Shown here piece by piece: positions 21,555-32,100 of a stretch of DNA of 41,067 bases. Numbering within the stretch: the first letter of the stretch is position 1; each line of letters opens with the position of its first letter. The notes below the pieces were generated by a model. It was not told the origin of the DNA and ran no database searches. It was given only the letters and a program-made list of their open reading frames with translations. Source of the stretch: a virus. The stretch spans positions 1 through 41,067 of the IMG/VR virus record IMGVR_UViG_3300007734_000686; one strand, written 5' to 3'. Made by a program: the position numbers and the translations under genes.

Positions 21555-22761
21555 ACTCTAAACTCCCATCAGAATATTGAATTACTGTTCTTCCTGACTT
21601 ATCTTTACCAGTTCTTACAACATTTTTGCTTTGAGTTTTAGGTTGGTTTAATGGTTCATATTTTTGAACAATTTGTTTTACTGTTTCAAGAGCAGCTAAG
21701 CGTCTTTCAATTGGAAGAGTTGAGTCTCCAACACGACCAGCCATTTCTTTATAGTTTTGAACGTCATAGTCAGACTGTGGACCTTCCATACGTGGCATTT
21801 TTGATACAAGTTGACCACCAAGAGCTTTAAGTTTATCTGCTTCAGCAGAACCTTGTGGAGCTTTACCAAATACAGCACCACTAATATCAACTAATGTTCC
21901 AATGCCACTTTGTGTTGGTTTTGGAGCTGAAACTATTTGACCTTGTTCATTAACTTTTTGACCTTTTAATACCATTTCAGCTTGATTAATAATATCTGAA
22001 GCACCTTCCATGCCTGCTACTTTTTTAGCCTTTGAAGTTGCTGTAGCTTCTTCAGCTTTAATTGCGCCCTGTAATGTTGGTGAATATGCTGCAGGTAATA
22101 CTTGTTTACCTCCAACTATTAATGGTTCTAAATTACCAGTTCTTGCATTAAAACGTGCATAACCTTCTTCAGTTGGAACTGCTTGATAATAAGGAGCTGC
22201 TTGTAATTTAACATCTTGAACTTGTTTAAGAACATCTTTTTGTTCTGCAGAAGTTAATTTAGCAAATGTTTTTCCATAACTAGCCATAGCATAAGCGTCT
22301 CTATCTGTAGAAATAGGAGGTCTAATATATTCTAAACCTGTTTTAACTCCTCCAGCTAATATAGCTGCTTTAGCTACTGGGTCATTAGCAATTGTAGGGT
22401 CTTTTACTAATTCATTAATAGCTTCTCTTTCTATTTTAACTTTTTCTGCTTCTCTTGCTAATTCTGCTAATTTACCTTTAGTAAGTAAGTTTTGTGTAGC
22501 TGTATCATAAGCACCTTGTGATGCTTGCATACCACCAAGATATGCTTTACCTAAATAAGGTAATGCAGAGCCATATCCTTGGTTTTTAGGTTGTGCTAAA
22601 TATGTTGCAGCAGTTCCTAATACACCTTGTAACATAGCTTGGTTTTGAACTTTTTGTAATTCTTCAGGTGATAATAAACCACCTAAATAGTCAGGCTGTC
22701 TAGCACCAAATATATTCATGCCATCAAACAAACCACCTGTGCTTGTTGGGAAAAAAGCCAT
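21544..22761 (-). CDS. Virion-type protein, unknown (ejection module)
   Basis: 405 aa, not recognised. MAFFPTSTGGLFDGMNIFGA opens it, with a Gln/Ala-rich helical first third (SPEELQKVQNQAMLQGVL, then AELAREAEKVKIEREAI) and a short Gly/Ser tail. It sits between the Gly/Ala-rich protein and the large protein of 19950..21554, so all three are likely internal or tail-tip proteins. Function by position only. Confidence 0.65.
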   Translation of the reverse strand: MAFFPTSTGGLFDGMNIFGARQPDYLGGLLSPEELQKVQNQAMLQGVLGTAATYLAQPKNQGYGSALPYLGKAYLGGMQASQGAYDTATQNLLTKGKLAELAREAEKVKIEREAINELVKDPTIANDPVAKAAILAGGVKTGLEYIRPPISTDRDAYAMASYGKTFAKLTSAEQKDVLKQVQDVKLQAAPYYQAVPTEEGYARFNARTGNLEPLIVGGKQVLPAAYSPTLQGAIKAEEATATSKAKKVAGMEGASDIINQAEMVLKGQKVNEQGQIVSAPKPTQSGIGTLVDISGAVFGKAPQGSAEADKLKALGGQLVSKMPRMEGPQSDYDVQNYKEMAGRVGDSTLPIERRLAALETVKQIVQKYEPLNQPKTQSKNVVRTGKDKSGRTVIQYSDGSLEYGN

Positions 22762-22762
22762 G

Positions 22763-23485
22763 TTAGAAGCCTCCTCTAAATACTGAAGGATAAAGTTGTA
22801 ATTGAGTTGGTGTAATTTGCATACGTGTAGCTACTTTTTCATTTGGTCCCATACCTAAACTAGGTGCAGTATTATAAGTGCCACGAGTAATAGGAGGAAT
22901 TGCAGGTTGAACAGTTTGTTGAGCTTGTTCTTGTGGGCTTACTGCTTGAATAGCTTGACCTGTAGTAGACAATGCTTGCATAGGGTTAGCTTTAGCCCAG
23001 TCTGACAATGAACCATAACCTGACTCAAGACCTCTTTGAATACCACCCATAAATGATGGGTCATATCCACCACCACCCATAGCTGTTTGTTGACCAATAC
23101 CACCTAAAATTTGGTTTTGTGTTCCTGCTACATCAAACATACCTGTAGAACCTGTATATAAAGGTGCATTTTGTGCTGCCATTGCTGGAGCTGATACACC
23201 TAAACCTGTAATTGAACCTGTAAGACCTGGTGTCATTGTTTGTCCTGCGCCAAATACACCTGTAGGTGTAAATGGACTAATAGCTTCTGTAGTACCAAAT
23301 AAGCCTGTGCCACCTGTTGTTGTAGCACCTGCGCCTGCTCCTGCACCTGCTGCACCTGCTCCAAATAAACTTGAACCTACACCACCTAAAGCACCGCCCA
23401 TAGCTGCACCTAATAGTGGGTTTTTACCCATTGCTGCTGAACTAACAGCACCTATTGCTGCTGGAATTAATACTGGTGCGCCCAT
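22763..23485 (-). CDS. Gly/Ala-rich virion-type protein
   Basis: 240 aa. The first 60 residues are Gly/Ala-rich and mildly hydrophobic (GAAMGGALGGVGSSLFGAGA), suited to membrane insertion, followed by Pro/Gln/Thr-rich sequence. Similar proteins stand among ejection proteins in podoviruses. It begins right where the previous gene ends. Confidence 0.65.
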   Translation of the reverse strand: MGAPVLIPAAIGAVSSAAMGKNPLLGAAMGGALGGVGSSLFGAGAAGAGAGAGATTTGGTGLFGTTEAISPFTPTGVFGAGQTMTPGLTGSITGLGVSAPAMAAQNAPLYTGSTGMFDVAGTQNQILGGIGQQTAMGGGGYDPSFMGGIQRGLESGYGSLSDWAKANPMQALSTTGQAIQAVSPQEQAQQTVQPAIPPITRGTYNTAPSLGMGPNEKVATRMQITPTQLQLYPSVFRGGF

Positions 23486-24606
23486 TATTTACCTACCTTT
23501 CCTGCTAATAAGCAAAGTGGTTCTAATACTGCTCTGTAAATACGACCTAGTGTATCTCTACGTTTACCTTTCATTTCTAAGTAAATGTCAGATGTTCTAT
23601 GTCTTGCAATATGTTCTAATACCACTTTTACAAGTTTATTAAGTTTACCGTTACCTTTAGCAAAGTCTACTAATGGTAAGAATAGTTTGTGATAGCCTTT
23701 TTGGTATGTTTCTCTATTAGGCATATTTGCTGAATGTTTGAGCCATACTGCATTTCTGTATGAACCAAAGCCATAAGACTCGTTCATCATTGTACATACA
23801 ATTTTGCCACCACCTGATGACTGTTGTTGTGATGTAGAAACTTGACCCATTGGTGTACCATAAGCAGCACCAAGGTATGCAGAAAGTTTTTGATATGGTA
23901 AGTTTTGTTCGTAGTTATAACGGTCAATAGCTGACTGTAATGCTGTTTGTTGATAAGACTCTTGTGTTTTACCAACGTTAGCCAATTGTTGAATATCAGC
24001 ATATTTAGTTGCTTGTAGTGATGGTGCAAGACCTGCTGCTGCTTCTTGTCTTGCTCTTTCTTGTGCATAATTGGTGTAAGCCAATTCACCAGCTTTTCCT
24101 GCCAATGTATCTGCAAGTGTTTTACCAGCACGTGTTGTTAAGTCTGCCATAGCACCAGAGCCATAACGACCTGCCATAGATGATGTACCTAATGCACCTC
24201 TAATAGCATCATTATATGCAGTAGTAGCTGAAGTTACTGCAGGTTTCATTGCTGCTTCAAAATATGGGTTAGGAGCTAAATATTTACCTGTAAGCACATC
24301 ATATTGTTGACCCATTGCAGCGCCTGTAAGTGGGCTACCTGCTTTTGCTGCTGCTTCTGCTGCTTTTAATGACTCAGTTGTTTGAGTAGAAGGTCCAATA
24401 TATGTTGTGCCAGGATAGTAAGAAGGACCAGGTGTGCCATATAATGTTTTAGCTTCTTGTAAACCATATTCTACATAAGGTCTAACTGTAGGGTCTAATT
24501 CAGAAGTAGTTTTAGACGTAGTAGTGCCACCACCACCTGAACCACCACCACCATAAAATGTAAATGACTGTACTAATTCTTGTACCCAATTGTGTAACTT
24601 AAACAT
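23485..24606 (-). CDS. Ejection/tail-tip-type protein with Gly-rich start
   Basis: 373 aa. An N-terminal Gly run (YGGGGSGGGGTTTSKTT) is followed by TSELDPTVRPYVEYGLQEAK, a helical Ala/Gln-rich middle and a distinct C-terminal domain (SYGFGSYRNAVWLKHSANMP and onward) that is basic and has several Cys. The first two parts match a pattern I have seen in podovirus virion proteins of unknown function. Ejection or tail role is inferred. Confidence 0.66.
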   Translation of the reverse strand: MFKLHNWVQELVQSFTFYGGGGSGGGGTTTSKTTSELDPTVRPYVEYGLQEAKTLYGTPGPSYYPGTTYIGPSTQTTESLKAAEAAAKAGSPLTGAAMGQQYDVLTGKYLAPNPYFEAAMKPAVTSATTAYNDAIRGALGTSSMAGRYGSGAMADLTTRAGKTLADTLAGKAGELAYTNYAQERARQEAAAGLAPSLQATKYADIQQLANVGKTQESYQQTALQSAIDRYNYEQNLPYQKLSAYLGAAYGTPMGQVSTSQQQSSGGGKIVCTMMNESYGFGSYRNAVWLKHSANMPNRETYQKGYHKLFLPLVDFAKGNGKLNKLVKVVLEHIARHRTSDIYLEMKGKRRDTLGRIYRAVLEPLCLLAGKVGK

Positions 24607-24616
24607 ATCTATTTCC

Positions 24617-25015
24617 TTAAAGTGTATATTCCCATGTTTGAGGTTTAAAACCCATTTGTCTAGCCCTACGTTCCCATCCTTTTCTTTGTGAATTGAATGT
24701 AACTTTAGTCTTACCGCCTTGTTTTGCTATTTGTTGAATTTCTTGCCATGCTTGTTGAAAGAGTGTCATATCGTTAATAGTAGACCAAGAAGCCCATACA
24801 TGAAGTGTATCACCTAATGGTTGTAATACTACGAAACCTACTGCTTTGTTATTAATAATGCCTACAAATAACATAGACCTATTTTCATAACAGTCACAAT
24901 AAACATCTTCTACTATCCAAGATGTATGACCACGTTGTCTTACTAATTCAAGACCATGTTTTACATAGTCCCAATGTTGACGTAAATTATCTTTAGGTAT
25001 ATAGTGTAATATCAT
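24617..25015 (-). CDS. GNAT-like acetyltransferase
   Basis: 132 aa. The fold-like pattern includes LFVGIINNKAVGFVVLQPL (beta strands) and the C-terminal GWERRARQMGFKPQTWEYTL, the Q/RxxGxx-like ending of GNAT proteins, without a clear acetyl-CoA loop. Similar genes stand next to tail genes in many podoviruses, possibly modifying virion proteins. ATGA overlap with the gene before it. Confidence 0.66.
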   Translation of the reverse strand: MILHYIPKDNLRQHWDYVKHGLELVRQRGHTSWIVEDVYCDCYENRSMLFVGIINNKAVGFVVLQPLGDTLHVWASWSTINDMTLFQQAWQEIQQIAKQGGKTKVTFNSQRKGWERRARQMGFKPQTWEYTL

Positions 25016-25818
25016 CCTACTATTATATAACGATATACCTTGTTCGTGCCTGTATTTGCAGGGTGCGATATAACTGCTTGTCCCTTACTTTGTGAGCTAA
25101 TATAAGGTTCTGTAAATAAGTTAGTTGTATATGAGTTAGCACTTAAATACTGAATAGTTAAAATTGCACTTGGTGTTGCAGGTCTAGTAGGAGTTGTTTG
25201 TGCTGCTAAATGCTCTATTGTAACGTCTGTAGAAGTGGTAGCCCATGCTAAACTTACATAGTCATTTTTAGCTAGTTCTATATTAAAATTTAATGCTGCA
25301 ATAAGGTGACCATCTGTTCCACCATGACTATTAGGTACAGAAAACTTACTGTTAGAACCTGCTACATCTGAACCATTCTTTCTAAACCATACATCTACGT
25401 CTTGAATAGCTACGTTTGTATTATTAAACTGTAAACTAAATTGCACATTATAAAGACCAGAATAGTCTACTTTAACTTTATAACCATCTACAATACTTGT
25501 ACCTAAAGAATAGTCTGTAGTATTTAAAGTAATATTAGCTGTAGCAGTTGTCGTTGCTATACTTTGGTCAGTTGTATCTTGAAATGCACCGTATGGAAAG
25601 TATGTACTAGCTGCAGTTTGTGTAGTAGGTGATAAAGCAATATATGAGTTATAACCTATACGTTCATCATTAATAGTGGTAGAAGTAGCACCTGAAGCTA
25701 CTAATGTAATTTCACCTGTGTTATTAGACTTACCTTCTACTAAATTGTTTACTATTTCTGAAACTTCTCTTGGCGTACCACCTTGCCAATTCAGTTTACG
25801 ATACATGTCCCTAGACAT
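25012..25818 (-). CDS. Tail fibre/receptor-binding-like protein, jelly-roll type
   Basis: 268 aa. After a short helical start (PREVSEIVNNLVEG) the protein is rich in Thr, Ser, Asn and beta strands. DYSGLYNVQFSLQFNNTN and LAKNDYVSLAW resemble C1q/TNF-like jelly-roll domains used at fibre tips. Position between nozzle and acetyltransferase genes supports a tail protein. Confidence 0.65.
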   Translation of the reverse strand: MSRDMYRKLNWQGGTPREVSEIVNNLVEGKSNNTGEITLVASGATSTTINDERIGYNSYIALSPTTQTAASTYFPYGAFQDTTDQSIATTTATANITLNTTDYSLGTSIVDGYKVKVDYSGLYNVQFSLQFNNTNVAIQDVDVWFRKNGSDVAGSNSKFSVPNSHGGTDGHLIAALNFNIELAKNDYVSLAWATTSTDVTIEHLAAQTTPTRPATPSAILTIQYLSANSYTTNLFTEPYISSQSKGQAVISHPANTGTNKVYRYIIVG

Positions 25819-27239
25819 TATCTACCACCACTTTGTGTATAGTCTACGTCTATAGAAATAGCATGTGTCCATGTTCCTGTAGGTACAACTTTAATTCTGT
25901 GATAACGACCATAAGACCTTAATGGACATCTTCCATCTGAATTTTGTGTAACTGTAGCCTTATAAGTAACTGCATCATCTAATTCTTTACGAGATGCAAT
26001 GGCCATAGTCACAGCACCATTATCAACTTGCGCTCTACCATTAGTGACTACAGAGTTATATCCAAATTCCATTTCACCCACTACTATAGATGCTGTGGAG
26101 TTAGAACCAGTAAATGTAGCAATTTTAGCACCGTCTGCACCACCAAATAAGAACTTACCACCTGACCAAACACGTGAGTCTAAAGATGCAGGAAGTGAGT
26201 CTATAGTGCCATAAGCATCTAAACCTTCTAATGTGATAGAAGAAGACGCTAAAGATACAATGTATTCTACTGTAGTGTCAGCAGATGACCATTTCTTAAC
26301 TAACCAATTGTAAATAAGTAATGAACGACCACCGTTAGTATTAGGATAATTCCATACGACAATATTACGAATAGGGTCAATAGCAGCACTAATAGTGTCT
26401 TGTTGTGCTAAAGCCATGTTATCATAAAAGTATTCGTCTACTTTATCGTTGCCAATGTTATAGACATTAGTACCATCACACGCATAGAAACCGTCATCAG
26501 CTAAGAAGTATGTATTAGGTCCATATTGTGTAATAGAACCTGGTGTATTACAGCCTAAATTACGTGAGATAGCGTCAAATTGGAAGAATAATGGTGAACC
26601 AATATATGACATACGGTAAATAGCACGTTCTAGTAAGACGATACCAAATTCACCACCTGTAATACCGGTAATGTTTCCACCTTCTGCTAAAATTTGATAG
26701 TCAGCTTGTGATGCACCACCTGAAGTCCAGTCAGTCTCGTCATTAATGTCTGACCATTGTAGTTTATTAGGTGTACCACTAATGTTAGCAGCTACTACAA
26801 AGTCACGAATTACTGTAATATATTTAGCAATAGGAGCTGTAGCAGATACATCTGCAAAAGCAGTAGAAGTGCCTACATACCATGCTTGTATTTTAGACTG
26901 GTTATTAGAAGCTAATACAGCGTTACCAAATTGTGTAAAACTCCAACGGTCTGCACCACTATAGCCACCTGTTTTAGATACATTGTCTAAAGCTGCAGTA
27001 GATGGGTTAAACTTAAATAGTTTAGTAGTGCCGCCTGCAAATAATACTGTGCTTAATTCAAATTTAGCAGCAGTTACATTGTTTAGGTTTTCACTCGCAG
27101 CACCAGAATAGTCAGCAGATAATGGAAACGGACCATAACCTATCGTTAAAGGATAGACATTATTAGCTTCTAGCAAAGCTCCAGTAGTCGTAGGTTGGTC
27201 TGGTAACCATTCTGTAAATTGTATTCTTTGGGTAGCCAT
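25818..27239 (-). CDS. Tail nozzle/stabilisation protein, beta-propeller-like
   Basis: 473 aa. The start RIQFTEWLPDQPTTTGALLE followed by ANNVYPLTIGYGPFP, then repeated blades such as NLNNVTAAKFELSTVLFAGG and LQWSDINDETDWT, match the pattern of P22 gp10/phage nozzle-type proteins, which close the short tail. Blade-like repeats cover most of its length. The next gene starts at the same base where it stops. Confidence 0.74.
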   Translation of the reverse strand: MATQRIQFTEWLPDQPTTTGALLEANNVYPLTIGYGPFPLSADYSGAASENLNNVTAAKFELSTVLFAGGTTKLFKFNPSTAALDNVSKTGGYSGADRWSFTQFGNAVLASNNQSKIQAWYVGTSTAFADVSATAPIAKYITVIRDFVVAANISGTPNKLQWSDINDETDWTSGGASQADYQILAEGGNITGITGGEFGIVLLERAIYRMSYIGSPLFFQFDAISRNLGCNTPGSITQYGPNTYFLADDGFYACDGTNVYNIGNDKVDEYFYDNMALAQQDTISAAIDPIRNIVVWNYPNTNGGRSLLIYNWLVKKWSSADTTVEYIVSLASSSITLEGLDAYGTIDSLPASLDSRVWSGGKFLFGGADGAKIATFTGSNSTASIVVGEMEFGYNSVVTNGRAQVDNGAVTMAIASRKELDDAVTYKATVTQNSDGRCPLRSYGRYHRIKVVPTGTWTHAISIDVDYTQSGGR

Positions 27240-27248
27240 TCATTTTCC

Positions 27249-27611
27249 TTAAACTGTTACTTCGTCCCAAGATGTTGTTTCTTCATTCCAAGTATATCTC
27301 TTACCGTCTGTAGGATAGTCTACAGGTGCTTTCCATTGACAAGTTGCCTCATCTAAAGTCCATGAAGCAAATGGTTTTGGTGGAATGAAAGCGTCTAAAG
27401 TTTCATCATACTTGTAGCCAATACCAGCGTAGTTCTTACGGATGTTACCGTTGTAAGATGTTTGTTTCCAACGACCACCTAAAAGGTTAGTGCAAAATTC
27501 AGCTCCGATAGCTTCGTTCTCTACACCATCTTTATCTGCTGTATCTTGGTTCGCTACTACTATGACTTGCGTCACTATGTTTTCTTCGTTTAATTGTGCG
27601 AAATGTGCCAT
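27249..27611 (-). CDS. Virion/tail-associated protein of marine-phage type
   Basis: 120 aa. WKQTSYNGNIRKNYAGIGYK and PPKPFASWTLDEATCQWKAP followed by YTWNEET match a small protein very common in cyanophage and other aquatic phage genomes, where it is known only as a structural or fibre-associated protein. Confidence 0.8.
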   Translation of the reverse strand: MAHFAQLNEENIVTQVIVVANQDTADKDGVENEAIGAEFCTNLLGGRWKQTSYNGNIRKNYAGIGYKYDETLDAFIPPKPFASWTLDEATCQWKAPVDYPTDGKRYTWNEETTSWDEVTV

Positions 27612-27619
27612 ATTTTTCC

Positions 27620-28654
27620 TTATCTTGCGTTACTGTTTTTAAATGGATGCTCTGCAAATGCAGCAAATATTATAGCATTACCAGAACCATTAAGTTCTGT
27701 TCCTGTAGATGTTCTAATTTTGAAACCATTAGATAAGTAGTCTACAACAATGTTTGAGTCTGTATATTCAGCACCTGAAGTATTAGGGAATAACCATTGA
27801 GTCATTTTATTATTTGAGTCTCTTGCAGTATCCATAATTATCCAGTTTTGTGCTGTTGCTGTATTTTTAAACATAACAAATTTAGGTCTAAAACCACAAT
27901 ATACAAACGGACCATCACCATTTACACCATTACCTGTATAACTTCCAAATTTACTAAACCCTGCTATTTCTGACCAAGCATACGCTACATAAGTAGAGCC
28001 ACTACTATTTACAGAAACATCAACTCCAACAGAAAACACAGAACTTGTTGGTGATGTATTGTTAAAGTACCCTACATAAGTATCACCAGTATCTGCTTGG
28101 TTTAAAAAGTATGCTTTTGTATTTCCTATGGAAGCATGATAAGTTGTCCAAGAAGCTATTCCACTTCTGCGTTTAACAATAAACATTTTTGGAGCAACAC
28201 CCAAACCATGTCCTATAGTAGCACCAGCAGAACCATTACCTGTATAAGTCACCACACTAAACCCAGCAGTTGTGTTTACAGATACAGTAGATGTAATAGA
28301 GCCACTTGTGTTAGATGAACCAGCACCATTAGCTTTCCAGCACCAAGCTGTGTAAGTAGCACCACTTGTATTTAGTTTTGCTAAATTACCTATAGTAAAA
28401 CCACCATTAGTAAATGCAGTTAAACCTGTAGACTGTGTTGTTTCTGCTACTGTAGAGTTGGATACCAAGTCTTTAGTAGTTCCTCTTACAGCGTCATATA
28501 GAGCATGGTCTGTAGCACCACTTCTACCTTTTATCCAAACAAAGTCTGGAGTAAATGATACAGCGTTTGTGTCTACAACTGTTTTACTTGCAGCACCATC
28601 ACCTGTGTATGTTAATACACCAAAATAGTCACTACCTTTATTTATGGTCGGCAT
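27620..28654 (-). CDS. Tail fibre-type repeat protein
   Basis: 344 aa. Repeated WIKGRSG/IVKRRSG-like segments and TAWCWKANGAG, VVTYTGNGSAG and VAYAWSEIAG make at least two to three copies of a ~100-residue unit (FTPDFVWIKGRSG..., VAPKMFIVKRRSG..., FRPKFVMFKNT...). Similar proteins (DUF7483-like) occur as phage tail or receptor-binding proteins. Confidence 0.72.
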   Translation of the reverse strand: MPTINKGSDYFGVLTYTGDGAASKTVVDTNAVSFTPDFVWIKGRSGATDHALYDAVRGTTKDLVSNSTVAETTQSTGLTAFTNGGFTIGNLAKLNTSGATYTAWCWKANGAGSSNTSGSITSTVSVNTTAGFSVVTYTGNGSAGATIGHGLGVAPKMFIVKRRSGIASWTTYHASIGNTKAYFLNQADTGDTYVGYFNNTSPTSSVFSVGVDVSVNSSGSTYVAYAWSEIAGFSKFGSYTGNGVNGDGPFVYCGFRPKFVMFKNTATAQNWIIMDTARDSNNKMTQWLFPNTSGAEYTDSNIVVDYLSNGFKIRTSTGTELNGSGNAIIFAAFAEHPFKNSNAR

Positions 28655-29183
28655 CTAATTTAACCTTTCCTACATGTTGTTGTTTTTTCATATGCCATCC
28701 TAGTGAAGCTGGTCTATCTATTTTACCGCACTCAAGGCATTGCCATCTTTGGCTATTAGTTATCTTACTAGCTATCTTACCACCTACTTTGCCACCAAGA
28801 CTTTGTAGTTCTTTCCATTTACCTGTTTCAACAAGCATACGACCTACTTTAGAACCACCTTTTCTCATACCTTCAGGTGTTGCTATTGTATAAACATGTC
28901 CTGTTTCTTTACTCCATTTACCAATATGGTTACCAGTAGCATTTCTATTAGCACTAGCTATTGTTCCACCTTTTTTAGCACCTTCTAATTGTGCTAACTT
29001 TTTTGCTTCTGTCATGGTTACTTGACCACTTAAACCACGGTAGGCAATTAAGTCAAACTCATTACCATGTTCTTCATATAACTTTTTATGAGCTTCTGCA
29101 TGTTCTTCTACAGTAAGTTCTACTAAATTATCTGGGTCATCTGTTCCACCCATATGTTTAGGTATAATGTGATGTAAGTGCAT
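28638..29183 (-). CDS. HNH endonuclease with zinc finger
   Basis: 181 aa. HHIIPKHMGGTDDPDNLVEL, then EEHAEAH, gives the HNH active site (His4, His5, Asn19, His28). The C-terminal Cys149, Cys152, His164, His170 form a C2H2-like zinc finger that could bind DNA. Between them lies a basic helical linker with NUMOD-like repeats. Nested among tail fibre genes with overlaps at both ends, it looks like a free-standing homing endonuclease. Confidence 0.8.
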   Translation of the reverse strand: MHLHHIIPKHMGGTDDPDNLVELTVEEHAEAHKKLYEEHGNEFDLIAYRGLSGQVTMTEAKKLAQLEGAKKGGTIASANRNATGNHIGKWSKETGHVYTIATPEGMRKGGSKVGRMLVETGKWKELQSLGGKVGGKIASKITNSQRWQCLECGKIDRPASLGWHMKKQQHVGKVKLDADHK

Positions 29184-32100
29184 TATGGTAAATTATATGT
29201 ATTCAAAGGTAAGAAACCACTTGGTGCTGAATACTGGAATGGTCTTTGACCAAAGTTCCAAGCTCCTCCGCCTGTGTTTGTTTGGTTTCCTGTTGCAAAT
29301 ACCCATTCAATACCTGAAGTAAGACCTGTAATAACACCTTGTGATGTATTGTTTTTATAAAATGTAATTTGATTGTTTACTGTATCAACAGCAATACCAA
29401 TAACATCACCAATAGTTCCCCATGAAGAACCATAAGCAGTTGAGCCACCACCCAATACAAATTTATTTCCATTTGTTGAATAGTATGTAACAGAATTAGA
29501 ACCAAACATATCTGCTTGACTTATAACCCCACTATAAGCATTTGCAGCTTTTAAAATACCAACACCTTGATTACCTTCTGTTGCAGTAACAGTAAACTCT
29601 GCATAAAATTTAGAATTGGTTGGAATAGTAAGTGTAGAGAAACCTCCATAATTACCATTAGAAACATCTAAATTTCCTTGAGCTATTACAGTTGTTCCAT
29701 CTTTCCATAATGGGTTCATTACAGCATAATTCGCCACAGTCGCACTTGTATTAGTAGGCACATCTGTCATAGCATCATAAGTGATACCTGCAGTTAAGCT
29801 AATATTGTTACAAGTCCAATTATTGCCATTAGGTGATGAGTCATAGCCTAATGTTGTAGTGGATGTTGTGTTGCCAAATGTTAGGTAGAAACCGTTAGTT
29901 CCGTATGTGCCTTTATATAGGATAGGTTTCCATACACCATTAGCGTCATTGTTCCCAAAGTAATATGGTTCTAGTGCTTGACCGTCAATTAAATAAACAT
30001 CTGTTAAATAATTATCTGCATAACTTCCTGATGTGGAAGCTCTACGACAAAATTGTTGTGAAACAGTATTGTTAATAGCTTGTGACTCATTTAAAGTTGG
30101 GTTTGTGCCTGTTAATGTTTGTTGATTACCATTTACATATAATTTAAACCTATTTCCAGCAGTAGCTTGAGTTGAGTCATAAGCCATAACAATATGATAC
30201 CAAGCTGAAGGGTCTCTAAATACAGCAGAAGTGGTTAAGTTAGCATTTGTTCCACCAAATGTTTGAAATTGTAATGTATCTGCAGCATTAATTCTTAACC
30301 ATGTTTCATTAGCACCTGAAGTATCAGCAGAAACTATATATTGTTCTGATGAAATTGAACCTCTTTTCCACCAAAATGATATAGTCCAAGTTTGTCTATT
30401 TCCAGCAACAGTTGGAGTTCTAGATAAATAAGCACTCGCACTACTTCTAAACCTTAAAGAGTTGTTTAGGTTATTTGTTAATGGTGTTAAAGCACCTGTA
30501 GAAGTAAATGTGTGGATAGTGTTTCCACCTGATGATGTGACTAGACCACCATTAAATGCTTGTGAGCCAGCGTATGAGATGATAACGATACCGCTACCGC
30601 CATTACCACCAGCATTAGTTCCTCCAGATGCACCTCCACCACCACCACCTAAATTAGCTGTGCCAGGATTTCCAACAGACCTCCATGTTCCTCCAGCACC
30701 TCCACCACCAGAACCTCCTGTGCCTGCTGTGTAGCCTGTATAACATCCACCACCTCCGCCACCAGCATAAGTGACAGACGAACCATTAATAGATGATGCA
30801 GTTCCTGCTCCGCCATTACCACCATTATTACTTACAGTAGAACCATTTTGACCAGCTGCACTAGAGCCACCTCCGCCACCACCTGCATAACTTGCTACTC
30901 CTGTAGTTCCTGAATTTCCTCCAGCAAAGCCTTGCCCTGTTGTGCCTGTGCCTCCTGTGCCTGTAACACTAGAACCACCAGCACCGCCACCACCAGAACC
31001 TCCAGAGCCACCATTTTGTGATGTTTGATAAGTTGCACCAAAACCACCACCAGTAGTTGAAATTGTAGTTAAACCTGTTCCTGATACAGATGATGATGAC
31101 CCTTGAGAACCTACATTAGACCCAGCAGCTCCACCTCCACCACCAGCTCCTACAGTAACCACATAAGTAGCACCTGAATATAAAGTTGTAGATGAAGTTA
31201 AAAGACCACCAGCACCACCACCACCATTACCAACATCGTAAGTTAATGATGATGCTCCACCTCCACCACCACCAGCTACTACTAAATAACTAGCTGTAAT
31301 AGGTGTAATAGGGCTTAATGTGCCTGAAGATGTGAATGTGTGTATTTGTTTACCACCAGAAGTAGTAATTGTGCCACCTACGAATTTAGGTGTAGCAGAT
31401 GTGTAAGATATGATGACTATGCCTGAACCGCCTGCTCCGCCATAAACTGTAGCACCATTTGAGCCACCGCCACCACCGCCACCTGTGTTAGCAGTTCCTG
31501 CTGTTCCGTTACCATTAGCTGCAGCACCATTGCCTCCACCTCCTGAACCACCTGTGCCTGCACCGCTAGCACCTTCTTTACCACCTCCACCTCCACCTGC
31601 ATAAGTTACAGATGAACCTGAAATAGCTACAGCAACGCCAGCACCGCCATTGCCTGATGTAGAGCCTGATGCGTTTCCACCAACTGCTCCTGCACCGCCA
31701 CCTCCACCTGCAATAAACGTGGCATTTGAGTCACCACCTTTGTAACCTTGATTAGTTGTTCCAGCACCGCCTGTTTTGCTTCCTGTTCCTGCTGCTCCAC
31801 TACCTGAACCACCGCTAACACCATTATTATCAGGGTTTAATCCACGACCACCGCCTGTTGATGTAATAGTAGATAGACCTGTGCCTGATATACTTGAGTT
31901 TGTTCCATTTGTAGATACTGGAGTTCCTGTTGTTGAGCCAAAACTACCACCAGCACCAACAGTAATAGAATATGTATTTAATGTAGATAAAGTAATTGCA
32001 GACTCTAAAGAACCGCCTCCTCCTGTGGCTGTTACAGTAGAACGAAGTCCACCTGCACCTCCACCACCGCCAGCATTAGCACCACCGCCACCACCTCCTG

